From Silybum marianum (lineage: Eukaryota; Streptophyta; Magnoliopsida; Asterales; Asteraceae), in the NCBI GenBank assembly GCA_036898165.1, contig CM072528.1, forward strand, positions 868,001-932,000: a stretch of 64,000 nt of DNA, given 5' to 3'. The position numbers and the translations under genes were made by a program. Below, piece after piece: positions 31,401 through 41,619 of the stretch (position 1 is its first letter; every line of letters starts with the position of its first letter). The notes below the pieces were generated by a model, which saw nothing but the letters and a program-made list of their open reading frames with translations, did not search any database and had not been told where the DNA came from.

Positions 31401-34400
31401 TATTTGATTACGTGTCAAAAACATACAACATTTGCCAATGTCTAATGGACTAACATCTTTCCCATGAATTTGCTCATTTTTGGGTTCCTGGGGTCATGCT
31501 TGTTACTTCATTCAAAGTGATCAAGTTTATTATCTAGGACTAACGAGAAGAAATGTGTGTTATTACACTTTTTGATCAACTAAATGACAATTTTGCCCTT
31601 AATGATAACAGAGAGTGAATAATGAATTTTTCCATCTCATAATTAAGGGTAGAATTGGAAAGTAGACACTTTTGAAAGTGGGTACTTATTTTGGGACAAA
31701 CTAAAGTAGAAATGTGGATATTTCTTTTCATGATGTAGCAAGTAGTTATTAACTATATCAGACCAACCATGTTGGCAAAATCGACAAATGCTGATTCATA
31801 TATATATATATATACACCCTGGGTAAGGTAGGAAGTTCCAACCAGAAAGTTAATTAGCCATCTGTACAATATGTTTTAAGTCAGTGTTCAAAAATTCATT
31901 GACAGCAACCAATTAATAAACATACAGTTCCAAAGTATAGTGAGGCAATTAATCGACTTTTCACAATTAGAAGGTAATGTTTCCAAATCTTTATGGGTAA
32001 ACCTAAGATTAGGTCTCACTACCAGTAACTGGGGGGGGGGGGTATCATGTTTGGCAATATCATGAAAAGAAAATGGGATAAATATAATAACTTAATTAGA
32101 TACCAGTAATTTTGGGATAGGGCACAATATAAAAGTTTATTTGTAAATGGAACACTGACTTATAGAGTTATAGTTATAGGGTCAAGTTCAGAAGAAAGCT
32201 ACAAAAAAAAACTGAGGAACTCCCTAGTAACCGTTCATCTGTGCAATATGCACATGTGCATACAAGTAATTTGTAAGTAAATTTTCCAGTATGCGCCTGT
32301 GCATGAAACCAGGAGGAAACATCTTCAACTGTTGTGCAACATACGCATGATCGATTATTAGGGTGTTTCTTAGTTTTTCAATTTTTGAGGGTTTTCCCCT
32401 GTACCTCACTCTATGATTATAATTTATATAATGAACTGCATTTTCTTTTCTTCTGCTTAATCCTTCTTTAGGCAAATAAAGGCTATAGAAGATTACTCAA
32501 CCACCTAAATCCATTTAACACTTTTTTAAAACACCGCCTGAGGTTTTGACAAGCTAATAAGAATGTGTAGCATTAAACAAGTCTTCGTGGGAAGGTAAAA
32601 GCAGCCCCATAAGAGATTATGAAACTTTTGCTTAATGTTGATTGATTGATCAATAAGTTAGAAAAATTGGGAAATTCGATGTGTGGCATGTTGTTTTTGT
32701 TTGTTTCTTTTGTCATTTGATATTTGTTTTTTCGTCCTATTTCTGTAGCTCAACAAAGATGTCATGGGGACAAGTGTTGGAGTTTTTGGTGACCAAGGAT
32801 CAAGAGAAAGTTAGTACACCTGTTCTTATTGATTAAGATAGTTTTCTTTTCAGAGTTTGACTTGATCGGACTCAATCATGGATTTCTTGTGTGTGTGTGT
32901 ATATATATAGGGCTAATTATGTGAGAACCACAAAAAGGTTGAGAACCCGTGAGAAGCAGTCTTAAAGTATTGTTTCATCAAAGGCTAGGATTTAACGTGT
33001 TGTTTCACATTCTGAAACAAACGATACATCTCAAAAAATGAAAAAAAACTTTCACATTGTGAAACAAATACACATGAAACTGTACCTTAAATCTTAGCAT
33101 TAGATAAAACAAATTCATGTGAAATAATACGTTTAAGGTTGGTTCTCACTGGTTCTCAATCTTTTGGAGTTTTTGTGGTTCTCATTTGCCCATACACACA
33201 CAGGTTCAGGGGAAATCTTTGATTTACAAAAAAGTTTGACATCCCGCTGCATTGAGCGGGTATCAACAAGTAAAATGAAATGAAATGAAAATAAGAGGGG
33301 GTCAATATCATCTTAAATAGACCTAGGTCAGAGTCTAATAGATTTCAAAGTTGATCTGAAAATTGCCGCCAAATAACAGGGTTTGTTTGGTCCGTATGCT
33401 TGACGATGGCTGAGATTATCGATATGGGGGATGATTTTTATGATGTTCTTGAATTATAACTTCCGTTAGGGTATTGGTTTTCTTCAAGAATACCCTATTG
33501 ATTTTCTGTCCGTGGGGACGAACCGATAACCTATAATGATTCAAGAACAACATCAAAATCATCCTCCATATCGATAATCTCAGCCATCGTCAAGCAGATG
33601 GACCCAAACAAACCCTGTTATTTGCGGCAATTTTCAGATCAACTTTGAAATCAGAATAGGCTTTGACCTAGGTCTATTTAAGATGATAATGATCTCCTCT
33701 TATTTTCATTTCTTTTTACTAGTTGATACCCGCACAATGCAGCGGGATGCCAATTATTTTTTGTAAATCGAGGGTATGAAGTTTATGAACTTGGACAGTG
33801 TGCATACAAGTAATTTGTCCGGTGTGCACATGTGCATGACATGTAGACGTGCATAGAAACCAATAAACAACTTTAGCTACTTGCATGCACATGTGCATAC
33901 CGAATGAATGGTTACCAGGTTGTTTCTCATTTTTTGGGGTTTTCCCCTGAACCTCACCCCCCCCTCTCTCTATATATATAGTTGTCATGTATTAACATGA
34001 GGAACTGTTGTTTTTCTTCCAGATTCATCTGCAGCTGAATGGGCACAGGGAGGAGAATACACCAACTGGTTTGATCAGGATATTTTTGATGCAGAAAGTG
34101 CTCAGGATAGCAATAGATGGTCGTCAAATCCTTCATTTCCTCTTCAAGATGCGTCAATGCTTATTCACAGAACATCTTCCTACCCTGAGAATCATCAACA
34201 ACAGAATTTTAATCAGCAGCTGAATGATGAATCAAAGCTGTACCTTCACAGAACATCATCTTATCCCGAACAGCATCAACAACAGAACCTCAATCAGCAC
34301 TTGCTAGATGAATCAAAACATCTCCACAGAACATCATCTTACCCTGAGCAGCAGCAACCACACCACCTTAGTCAGCATTTGCATTTCTCTAGTGAGCCGG

Positions 34401-36256
34401 TTCCAGTTCCCAAATCTTCTTTCATTTCATACCCGCCACCTGGCGGCGGCGGTTCTCCTCAACCGTCAGCAACCCATCAGTTACATCATCTTAATCCTCA
34501 GTTTCATGGCGGTGGCCACCAGATGCCGCCATCTTTCTCCAATATGCAGCTTCAGATGGGCGGTATGCCGCCTCATGGGTCCCCACAATTTGGCGGGAAT
34601 CTCCCTCAGTTCCGTCCTCCTCCTCCATCTGTTAATAACCGGATGCCTAACCAGTGGACGGGTCAGAATAGTTTATATCCTGGAGACCAACCCGATCATT
34701 CAAACGGTATGCTGCAACAACAACTTGCTCATAAGAACGGTTTACTGCCACCTCAGCAACATAGGATGCATCACCAATTTCAGCCGTCTTTCGGCCATTT
34801 ATCCGGGATGCAGCCCCACTTGCCCCAACTAATGAACCACCATCTTTCTCCATCGCCCCCATTGATGAACAATTTTGAAGCTTTTGGAATGGCGGGTCCT
34901 AGGGACCCAAGGCCTAAACCGATGCAGAAAGGTAGACCGGGTCAGAGATATCCACAATCGGGCTTTGATACAACTGGATGGCCACAGTTTAAATCGAAAT
35001 ATATGACGGCTGATGAGATCGAAAATATTCTCAGAATGCAGCTTGCCGCTACTCACAGTAACGATCCTTATGTCGATGATTACTATCACCAAGCGTGTCT
35101 AGCTAACAAATCTAGTGGTGCAAAATTGAGACACCATTTCTGCCCGACCCAGTTGCGGGATTGTCCTCCCCGAGCTCGTGCCGCTAACGAGCCACATGCG
35201 TTTCTTCAGGTTGATGCTCTGGGACGGGTTTCGTTTTCTTCAATACGTCGTCCTCGCCCACTTCTTGAGGTCGATCCACCAAAGTCGTCTGCTAGCGGCA
35301 ACACCACCGACCAGAAAATGTTAGATAAACCATTGGAACAAGAGCCCATGCTTGCAGCTAGAGTCACCATTGAAGATGGCATTTGTCTTCTTTTGGACGT
35401 CGATGATATTGACCGCTTTCTTCAATTCAATCAGCTCCAAGATGGTGGGTCCCAGTTACGGCAAAGACGACAAGTTTTACTCGAAGGATTGGCTACATCT
35501 CTTCAGCTCGTTGATCTGCTAGGGAAAAACGGTCAAACGGTAGAGTTGACTCCGAAAGACGATCTTGTTTTCTTACGGTTAGTTTCTCTCCCAAAAGGAC
35601 GAAAACTTCTCTCGAGGTACCTCCAGCATCTCTCCCCTGGAAGCGAGCTAACCCGCATAGTTTGCATGGCGGTTTTTCGTCATTTAAGATTCTTGTTCGG
35701 AGGCCTTTCCTCAGATCCTGGAGCCGCCGCAACTGCTAACAATCTCGCAACGACTGTTTCGTCTTCTATCCGTGGGATGGAGCTTCGAGCTCTTGCCGCC
35801 TGTTTAGCATCGGTTGTTTGTTCCACCGAGCATCCACCACTTCGACCTGTCGGAAGTCCGGCAGGCGATGGGGCTTCTGTCGTTATAAAATCCGTATTAG
35901 AACGTGGAACCGAACTCTTAACGGACCCACATGCCGTTAGTAACTGCAGCATGCCGAATCGGGCTTTTTGGCAGGCGTCTTTTGATGCTTTCTTTGGACT
36001 TCTGACTAAATATTGTTTTAGTAAATATGATACCGTTGTCCAATCGTTGCTGACACAGGGAGGTGGTCCAACCGATATGGCGGTTATTGGGTCAGATGCT
36101 GCAAAAGCTATTAGCCGTGAAATGCCCGTTGAACTCTTGCGTGCTAGTCTTCCTCATACGAATGAAAACCAGAGGAAACTCTTATTGGATTTTGCTCAAC
36201 GATCCATGCCTGTGCTCGGAATGAATAGCGGTGGGGCTGGAAATGGTGGCACGTGA
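28479..36256 (+). CDS. PAT1: PAT1-type mRNA decapping activator, 5 exons
   Basis: Exons by splice-site and frame reading: 28479-28563, 29117-29265, 30835-30879, 32749-32809 and 34023-36256; all introns are GT-AG. The joined frame is 2574 bp, 857 residues, close to plant PAT1 homologues of about 800. PAT1 proteins bridge deadenylation and decapping of mRNA in cytoplasmic P-bodies, binding the LSM1-7 ring and the DDX6 helicase. Visible are the acidic N-terminal motif FDASQYAFFG with EVELGGLEDEEED (exon 2), DDLATTFSKLN (exons 3-4), an NWFDQDIFD stretch, a long Gln/His/Pro/Met-rich middle with three HRTSSYPE repeats, then the conserved core starting MTADEIENILRMQLAATHSN with DPYVDDYYHQA and KLRHHFCPTQLRD, and a helical C-terminal domain ending near RKLLLDFAQRSMPVLG. 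The last exon alone holds 744 codons. Identification is by motif memory; exon borders are predictions. Confidence 0.9.
30880..32748 (+). other. PAT1 intron 3 with transposon remnants
   Basis: GT at 30880 and AG at 32747-32748. It holds a Stowaway-like stretch at about 31555-31715 (CAATTTTGCCCTTAATGATA, GTACTTATTTTGGGACAAAC), an 11-base G run at 32032-32042, a (TA)n tract at 31799, and a family E palindrome at about 32178-32418. Confidence 0.65.
32178..32418. mobile_element. Family E palindromic MITE, copy in PAT1 intron 3
   Basis: GTCAAGTTCAGAAGAAAGCT then AACTGAGGAACTCCCTAGTA and GTAACCGTTCATCTG, answered by GTTTCTTAGTTTTTCAATTT and GGGTTTTCCCCTGTACCTC. GCACATGTGC-like words sit in the middle. 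Same plan as 63582-63748. Confidence 0.6.
32910..33193. mobile_element. Family D inverted-repeat element in PAT1 intron 4
   Basis: Left end TATATATAGGGCTAATTATGTGAGAACC, right end GTGGTTCTCATTTGCCCATA. Inside, AGAACCCGTGAGAAGCAGTC and GTTGGTTCTCACTGGTTCTC, plus GTTTCACATTCTGAAACAAA and CACATTGTGAAACAAATAC, are inverted. Left flank is (GT)n(TA)n and right flank (CA)n. Confidence 0.65.
33228..33768. mobile_element. Inverted repeat with Helitron-like 3' ends in PAT1 intron 4
   Basis: The left side reads CATCCCGCTGCATTGAGCGG then GTATCAACAAGT. The minus strand of the right side (from 33753 leftward) reads CATCCCGCTGCATTGTGCGG then GTATCAACTAGT. A GC-rich hairpin about 10 bp before CTAGT is the signature of a Helitron 3' end. 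Between the two inward-facing ends, 33271-33718 is itself an inverted repeat (GACCTAGGTC, AACTTTGAAATC, GATTATCGATATGG and inverses). A pair of opposed Helitron ends is unusual. Confidence 0.6.
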
Positions 36257-37048
36257 ATAGGATGATGTTATTCACAGATGAATAAGAGAAAAAATCTAAT
36301 ACAAAGTTACAAACCCTGAGATATAAAGGCATTGGGTGATATAAAAGTGGTTGGAAAGTGGAAAGCAGAAAGGAAGGAAAGAATGTGCAGATGATGATAG
36401 AAAGTAAGTTTGCTTCTTTCTTTTTTACAATCTTTACATGTTTACTTATTTGTGTTTTTTGTTATGAAACTTAGTTGTGTACTGTTTTGTGTTTTTTTTG
36501 ACTTTTTGTGGGTGGGTGGGGTAGGGTGGGTTGAAATAGGAGCTTATTTTGTTGCTCTGGTGGGATGGTCACTCTCCCTGGTAGTAATGAGGATTTAGAA
36601 AGTTAGAAGAAATGTGTATAGGGGTTTGAGTTCCTTTACCATTGATATTCAAGGAGATGGGAAGGAAAAGGACTACTACCTGGATTGGTAACAAATGAAT
36701 CCTCTTTTTTTTGTTTTTTGTTCATTTTCTAACTCTGATATTGGTCTGGAGAAAGTTCAGAACTTGTTTCATTTTTAATCATGGGTCTCTGCTCATATTT
36801 CTGTTTTCATTTTATGCTCGTGTCTGTTATTAAATCAATCACAAATAGGGGACATAATGGGTTCGTTTGGTTTGTTTAGAATCACGTGCTAAATTTACAT
36901 TTTATGGGGTTTGTATTGTGGTACACTACACCGTACACATGGTTTGGACTTTGGATCATGGGATGAGGATTTAGGGTTTGTTCGTTAGAACTTAATAAGA
37001 CTCACAACTTATTCGGTCATATATATATATGTGTGTGTGTGTGTATGT
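36257..37048 (+). other. PAT1 3' untranslated and downstream region
   Basis: The TGA at 36254-36256 is followed by non-coding DNA. A GT-rich stretch (GTGGGTGGGTGGGGTAGGGT, about 36508-36527) precedes T-rich tracts; AATAAA-like signals are weak, with TTAAATCAATCACAAAT near 36830. No further gene up to the family A element. Confidence 0.5.
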
Positions 37049-37209
37049 AGAGGAAAGTTCAAATGCGAACTCAAATTTGTTTGTGAACGTGAGGACAAAT
37101 GAGAGCACGACACGTGAATGTAGATTATTCAGTGTGAATAAGACACGTGTCGCACTCTCATTTGTCCTCACATTCACAACCAAATTTGAGTTCTTATTTG
37201 ACCCGCCCC
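37049..37209. mobile_element. Family A palindromic MITE
   Basis: AGGAAAGTTCAAATGCGAAC at the left and AATTTGAGTTCTTATTTGAC at the right are inverted, with CACGTG boxes at about 37110 and 37143. Left flank (TA)n(GT)n, right flank CCCCTATATATATTA. Confidence 0.75.
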
Positions 37210-37214
37210 TATAT

Positions 37215-37420
37215 ATATTAATGTTTGGTAGTGGCTTAATGATATAGAGAAAGTGGCTTATTTAGTAGCGGGGAGCTTTATGCTGAAAGGCAAGTTTTTT
37301 CCCATACTGTTTAAAAGAGACGCTCCTTCCATCTATGAAAAAGCCCTCCCAAACAAAAACATCCTACACAGACAGTATTAACCATACAGGACTTGATGGG
37401 AAAACCAACTGAACAGCCCC
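37215..37420. mobile_element. Family F MITE, one end missing
   Basis: Read on the minus strand it starts at 37420 with GGGGCTGTTCAGTTGGTTTT next to TTA (37421-37423), and continues through CTGTCTGTGTAGGATG and AAGCCACTTTCTCTATATCA to AAGCCACTACCAAACATT. It stops where the 302-bp copy at 15497 has about 60 bp more. It lies immediately beside the (TA)n end of the family A element. Confidence 0.7.
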
Positions 37421-37499
37421 TTAGGCAGTTTAGTTTAGAGATTGGTGTTTGGGACATGACTTGTTGGCTGTTGCAGCATGAACATTTTGGGTATGTCTG

Positions 37500-38365
37500 G
37501 TTGGTCCATGAACAGGGCTAACCGGTACCAGTTCTATGATGGAACTGTCGTAGAACTGAAACCGTTTTGCACTGCTGCTAACTGGTTCTAGTTGGAACTG
37601 GAACCACACTGCATGTGGACCAAGGGTCTTACGGTTGTGACCTATGGTCCTTCCAGTTCTATGATTGACCTGTCATAAAACTGGACCGGTTGGCACTGGA
37701 TTAACTGGTTCTAGTTGAAACCGGAACCACATTGTTTATGAGCCAAGGGTCTGCACTGTATCCAAGAGTTTCATGCTGTTATCTATTGGTCCTTCTGGTT
37801 CTACCTGTTATAGAACCGGAACAATTTAGTACTAGGCTAACTGGAACCAAACTGTTTATGGACCAAGGGTATTACACCTTACCCAAGATTTTGATGTTGT
37901 TACCTATGGTCCTTCCAGTTCTCTAATGACTTGTCATAACCGGTTCCAGTTAGAACCGGAACCACACTGTTTATGGACCAAGGGTACCCAAGATTTTCAT
38001 GTTGTAACCTATGGTTCTTTCGGTTCTATGTTTGACCCATCGTGGAACTGGGCTAAGGGGTTGTTTGGCAGTTGTTGAATGGTTTGGTGCATAATGATTA
38101 AGAGGCTCTTATGATATAGTGCAAAATCAAATATAATTGTCTGGTAATTGTTCATGATGTAATTAGGGCTCTTAATGGTTAAGGGATGTCCAATATACAA
38201 AATGATTCAGAGGGTTTTGAATCCATTAAGAAACAAACTTATTTTTTTGCCAAACAAGATTCACCTCGTAACGATTTAGATGTTGCCTCCTAATGAAACT
38301 GTTAAGAGGTATACAAACAACCTCTAAGTGGTTACAACTGGTTATGGACCAAGGGTCTTGCACTG
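37500..38365. repeat. Tandem repeat of about 100-125 bp, 5-6 units, split by a MITE
   Basis: GGACCAAGGGT occurs at 37617, 37740 (as GAGCCAAGGGT), 37860, 37975 and 38346. Each unit also has CCTATGGTCCTTCCAGTTCTA and GGTTCTAGTTGAAACCGGAACC. Without the 268-bp insertion at 38057 plus one TAA, the last spacing is about 100 bp. GGTTCTAGTT / AACTGGAACC words give it internal dyads. Confidence 0.75.
38057..38324. mobile_element. Family G MITE inside the tandem repeat (TAA target)
   Basis: TAA at 38054-38056 and 38325-38327. Ends GGGGTTGTTTGGCAGTTG and TACAAACAACCTC. Inside are AATGGTTTGGTGCATAATGA, CTCTTATGATATAGTGCAAAA and AACTGTTAAGAGGTATACAA, matching 18136-18407 and 50381-50677. Confidence 0.8.
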
Positions 38366-39431
38366 TACCAAGATTTTTGTGTTGTGACGGGTCAAGGACC
38401 CTGGTGACTAAGACCCAAGGGCAAGGCATGGTATAAGTTGTCCAAAGATTCAACTTTTGGTCACAAAGGGTCATCCTTTTGCCATCTTAACATGAGGTTA
38501 TGATATCATGGTACGACCGTTTTCTTTTAAATCAGGACCTGATAGAAGAAAGGGTGTTTTACCAACTTGTGGGACAACACGTAGGGGTGTAAACGAGTTG
38601 AATCGAGTACTAGTTTGTTTGAGCTTGGTTCGAGAAAGTAATACCATACCTGAGCTCGATGAATAGCTTTCTCAAACTATGGCTCGAGCTCAACTTGAGA
38701 TCTATTAACTTGTTTATAGGATTGATCTCGATAATTTTTATATTTTGATTGAATTATTTATGGACATATAAACATGCATGTCTCGAAAAAAATGTACTGC
38801 TTGAATGGTTTAGCTCGGCTCAGATTGAAAACTTTGAGTTGAATTGAAAGTTGGTATTATGAAGCTCAACTGGTTAATGGATTTTGTTTCGTGTTTGAGA
38901 TTGTCTAGAGTTCGAATGTTCCAATTTGTCCTAACTCGGTTTTCGTAAGTGTGTTCTGAAAATGTATTTTGCAAGTGACTAATTTAATATTTTATTTTTA
39001 AGCTAATTTGGTATAATTAAGGTCAAATTAGATTCATAAACTGATAAATGCTTGCAAAAGAAGAATATGTTACTATTGCTACTTGAAAAAATAACCAATT
39101 TCGACACAAATTTAAATGCATTATAGTTAAACCGGGAATCAGAAAATGCCGATAGAGTGAGATTATTTAGTAAAAAGTCCTCATTTAATTAAAAATTATT
39201 ATGACTGGATATTGGTTAATGGCTTGCAAAATGGCCCAACAAAAATCATATTTTATTTAAATGAATTTTACCTGTTTGCGAAAATAATATCTACAAAAGT
39301 TTAGCTATTAGTTCAAACATCGGTCGTTTACAAAATATTTTTCCGTTAAGTATTGACCAATAACCACAATGGATCTTTGTCCATTTGTTCAAGATTCGAT
39401 TTTAGACGTACATAATACTTATCGACATTAA
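38366..39431. other. Gene-free stretch with hAT-like and SINE-like fragments
   Basis: AGGGGTGTAAACGAGTTGAATCGAG at 38583 with CTCGAGCTCAACTTGAGATC after it is the common plant 'AGGGGTGTAAACGAG' element type, probably ending near 38850. GGTTAATGGATTTTGTTTCG then AGAGTTCGAATGTTCC near 38873-38922 and CAAGATTCGATTTTAGACGTACATAAT near 39392 are SINE-like. No gene. Confidence 0.4.
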
Positions 39432-39857
39432 GGGTGCGTATGATTTGCGGGATTGTTTTTGAGGGATTTGGATTTCATAGAGGGATTTGAATTGGAATAA
39501 ATTTGAAATCATTTTATGTATTTGATTTGTAGGATTTGGAATGGGATTGGATTCCACTATTTATAAATAATTTATAAAAAGTTATAAATGATTATGAAAA
39601 TAATTAAATTATATTATTATTAATCAATTATTACAAAACAAATGTTTTTAAAAAAATTTAAAACCTTATTTTATAGAATCCTACGAAATCCTGTGAAATC
39701 CCGAGCATCTTGATTTCAAAATTCTATGTTTGTAGGATTTCAAATGAATCCTAGGATTTCAAATCCGGACAATCCCACAAACCAAACATAGGATTGGAAT
39801 GTATTTGAAATGCAAATCCCCCGAAATCCATTACATTCCCGCAAACCAAACAGACCC
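39432..39857. mobile_element. Family H MITE, TAA target
   Basis: TAA at 39429-39431 and 39858-39860. Ends GGGTGCGTATGATTTGCGGG and CGCAAACCAAACAGACCC. Interior of GGATTTGAAATCC words, with an AT-rich centre shared with the copy at 48659 (ATTATTTATAAATAATGG type). Confidence 0.8.
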
Positions 39858-39984
39858 TAAGTTATCAAGAATCTTTGTCACGGTCAATGAGTTATCAAGA
39901 CTACTTTTTGCAGTGTTGCAGTCATAATTTGTCGAGATTATTCTAGACGTAGCTTACACGTCCTTTCGAAAAAAACTTACTGCA

Positions 39985-40340
39985 AAACAACTTAACACTC
40001 TTATTTACCTTACCCAGTAAATTGTAGTCCACCTCTCATTTACCTTACCGAGTAAGTTAGTTGTATGCAACAATTTTCTTGATAAATGCTACCTGTTAAC
40101 CGAGTAAGAGTTGTCATCCTCACTTATCAGATAAACTCTTGGTCTTTGTCGTCATTTTTACCGGATAAGATCCTCGTACTTTACTTTTCTGAACGACAAG
40201 TTAATAGTTAGTGATTCGAACCCACAGTAACATCTAAATGGACAGTATACGGGATTCGAACCTTCGCTCTTATCAAGTAAGATTCTTTCTCTTACTATAT
40301 TCATCTATAAAGTAAGATTAAGCTACAAACCTGCAAACTT
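39985..40340. mobile_element. GGTAA-family remnant
   Basis: TTATTTACCTTACCCAGTAA, TTACCTTACCGAGTAAGTTAG, TTACCGGATAAGATCCTCG are family words, but neither terminus is recognisable. Confidence 0.45.
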
Positions 40341-40394
40341 CTTAGTGCGTAAGAAAACTTTTATGTTCTTTTCCCGATTAATTTGCACTAAATT

Positions 40395-41075
40395 CCAGTG
40401 TTTTAAAACCCGGTTTAACCCGGCCGGTCGAACCGGGATCCGAAAAAGTGACCAGGTGAACTAGGACCGGATTAATTACTATAACCGGTCCGTTGCAACC
40501 CCGCTGGGTTTCACAACCCATTAAAAACCCGGCTGAAAAAATAAAATTCAAAAAATTTAAAACAAAAATACTTGGTTTAATGTTTATGTTTCTTTTGATG
40601 TATTTCAATTAAGGCTATGTTTGGCAAACTAGCTGATAAGCTAGCGTATGACTTATAAGGTAGCTGATGACTTATAAGCTAGCTGATGAATAAGTTATGT
40701 TTGGCAAAAACTAGCTTATGAGCATGTGAAATGACCAAAAAAGACATGTTAAAAATAAATAAATAATATTAGTTAGAGGTATAATTAGAAAAAGTGTCAA
40801 AAGGCTTCTCATAAGCCACTCCAAGTAGCTTATCGATAAGCTAGCTTATGTACATCCAAACGATTTGCTCAAAAAATAAACTAGCTTATAAGTCGGCTTA
40901 TAAGCTACCTTAATTTTGCCAAACAATGCCTAATAAAAAACTTATTGTTATGTGTGTTTTTAATGTATCTTGATTAATGTAAAATTTGTTATATATATAT
41001 ATATAGGAAAATGAAAAAAATATAATAGAATTATTAAAACCAGTTAACTCGACGGTGGAACCGATACCCAGTTAA
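40395..41075. mobile_element. CCCGGTTTAACCCGG-type element holding a nested MITE
   Basis: AGTGTTTTAAAACCCGGTTT then AACCCGGCCGGTCGAACCGG, ATAACCGGTCCGTTGCAACC at the left, and TATTAAAACCAGTTAACTCG, GGTGGAACCGATACCC at the right are of one common plant type. The 318-bp MITE at 40613-40930 lies in the AT-rich middle. Boundaries approximate; no ORF. Confidence 0.45.
40613..40930. mobile_element. MITE of AGCTTATAAGCTAGCT words, TAA target
   Basis: TAA at 40610-40612 and 40931-40933. Ends GGCTATGTTTGGCAAACTAG and TTTTGCCAAACAATGCC. Interior of AGCTGATAAGCTAGC, CTTATAAGCTAGCTGATGA and AGCTTATCGATAAGCTAGCT dyads. Harbinger/Tourist-like by target length. Confidence 0.75.
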
Positions 41076-41191
41076 CTCTATAAATCACTTAACCAACACT
41101 TTAACATAAATCCTAATTTATACATTCCATAGATTTATCAAAAAAACATAATTTAAGAACCCTAAACATTAACCACCGCAGATGCTCTTAA

Positions 41192-41488
41192 TCAATTAGC
41201 TGACGGCTGACGACGACTAGCTTCATCCGCTTGATTACCCTTCGATACGCCTCCAGCAGCAGAGAATAAATCAACAGGTTTCGATTCTGCAATCACACCT
41301 TCGTTTTGTTGTTGTTGATTTGAGATATTACGAGCGGCGGAGAACAGATCCACCGGATCGGGATCGGAATCTGCAATTTTTCCGGCTTCCAACGGCGTGC
41401 CGGCTTTATACGCAACTCTCAACGATTCGTCTTCCGATAACTTCGCCTGAGCCGTGCCGTACTTGATATCTTCCTTGCTTTTCGCCAT
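41192..41488 (-). CDS. Seed-maturation (LEA-like) protein, PM41 type
   Basis: Single exon, 98 residues. It begins MAKSKEDIKYGTAQAKLSED and continues RVAYKAGTPLEAGKIADS, which I recognise from the small plant seed-maturation proteins typified by soybean PM41 and Arabidopsis At2g21820. These are hydrophilic proteins accumulating in late embryogenesis; molecular function is unproven. The motif PVDLFSAA occurs twice (about residues 46-53 and 71-78), separated by a Gln/Asn-rich linker, so this copy is somewhat longer than I remember for the family. Start choice: an in-frame ATG 72 bp upstream would add 24 residues unlike the family, so the ATG at 41486-41488 is preferred. No signal peptide or membrane segment. 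An ABRE-like site lies upstream at 41606-41614, consistent with ABA and seed regulation. Confidence 0.75.
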   Translation of the reverse strand: MAKSKEDIKYGTAQAKLSEDESLRVAYKAGTPLEAGKIADSDPDPVDLFSAARNISNQQQQNEGVIAESKPVDLFSAAGGVSKGNQADEASRRQPSAN

Positions 41489-41605
41489 TTTTGGATTTCT
41501 GAGATCTGTTGAGAATGTTAAAGGGATGAATTTGTAGATTTGATTGCGGTGTGTTTTCATCTGGTTAGAAGAGAGACAGGTGTTGAATTCTGTCAGATTT
41601 GGAGG

Positions 41606-41614
41606 ACACGTGGC
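41606..41614 (-). promoter_or_regulatory. ABA-response element (G-box type) upstream of the LEA-like gene
   Basis: ACACGTGGC, within GGACACGTGGC, matches the ABRE core known from Em and other LEA promoters and bound by ABI5/ABF-type bZIP factors. It lies 118 bp before the start codon, a usual distance. No other gene is nearby to claim it. Confidence 0.7.
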
Positions 41615-41619
41615 ATCCG

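Larger units (their letters stand above)
32810..34022 (+). other. PAT1 intron 4, almost entirely transposon DNA
   Basis: GT at 32810 and AG at 34021-34022. Family D element at about 32910-33193, family E element at about 33202-33958, and within that an inverted Helitron-end repeat at 33228-33768. Only short flanks beside the splice sites look unique. Confidence 0.75.

Noticed and set aside
34308..34832. 174-codon ORF overlapping PAT1 exon 5 in another frame
   Set aside because: It lies wholly within the Gln/His/Pro-rich PAT1 coding exon and reads as an out-of-frame shadow of the repeats.
41489..41560. 24-residue N-terminal extension of the LEA-like protein
   Set aside because: MAKSKED is the family's usual start; the extension is not family-like and is probably 5' leader.
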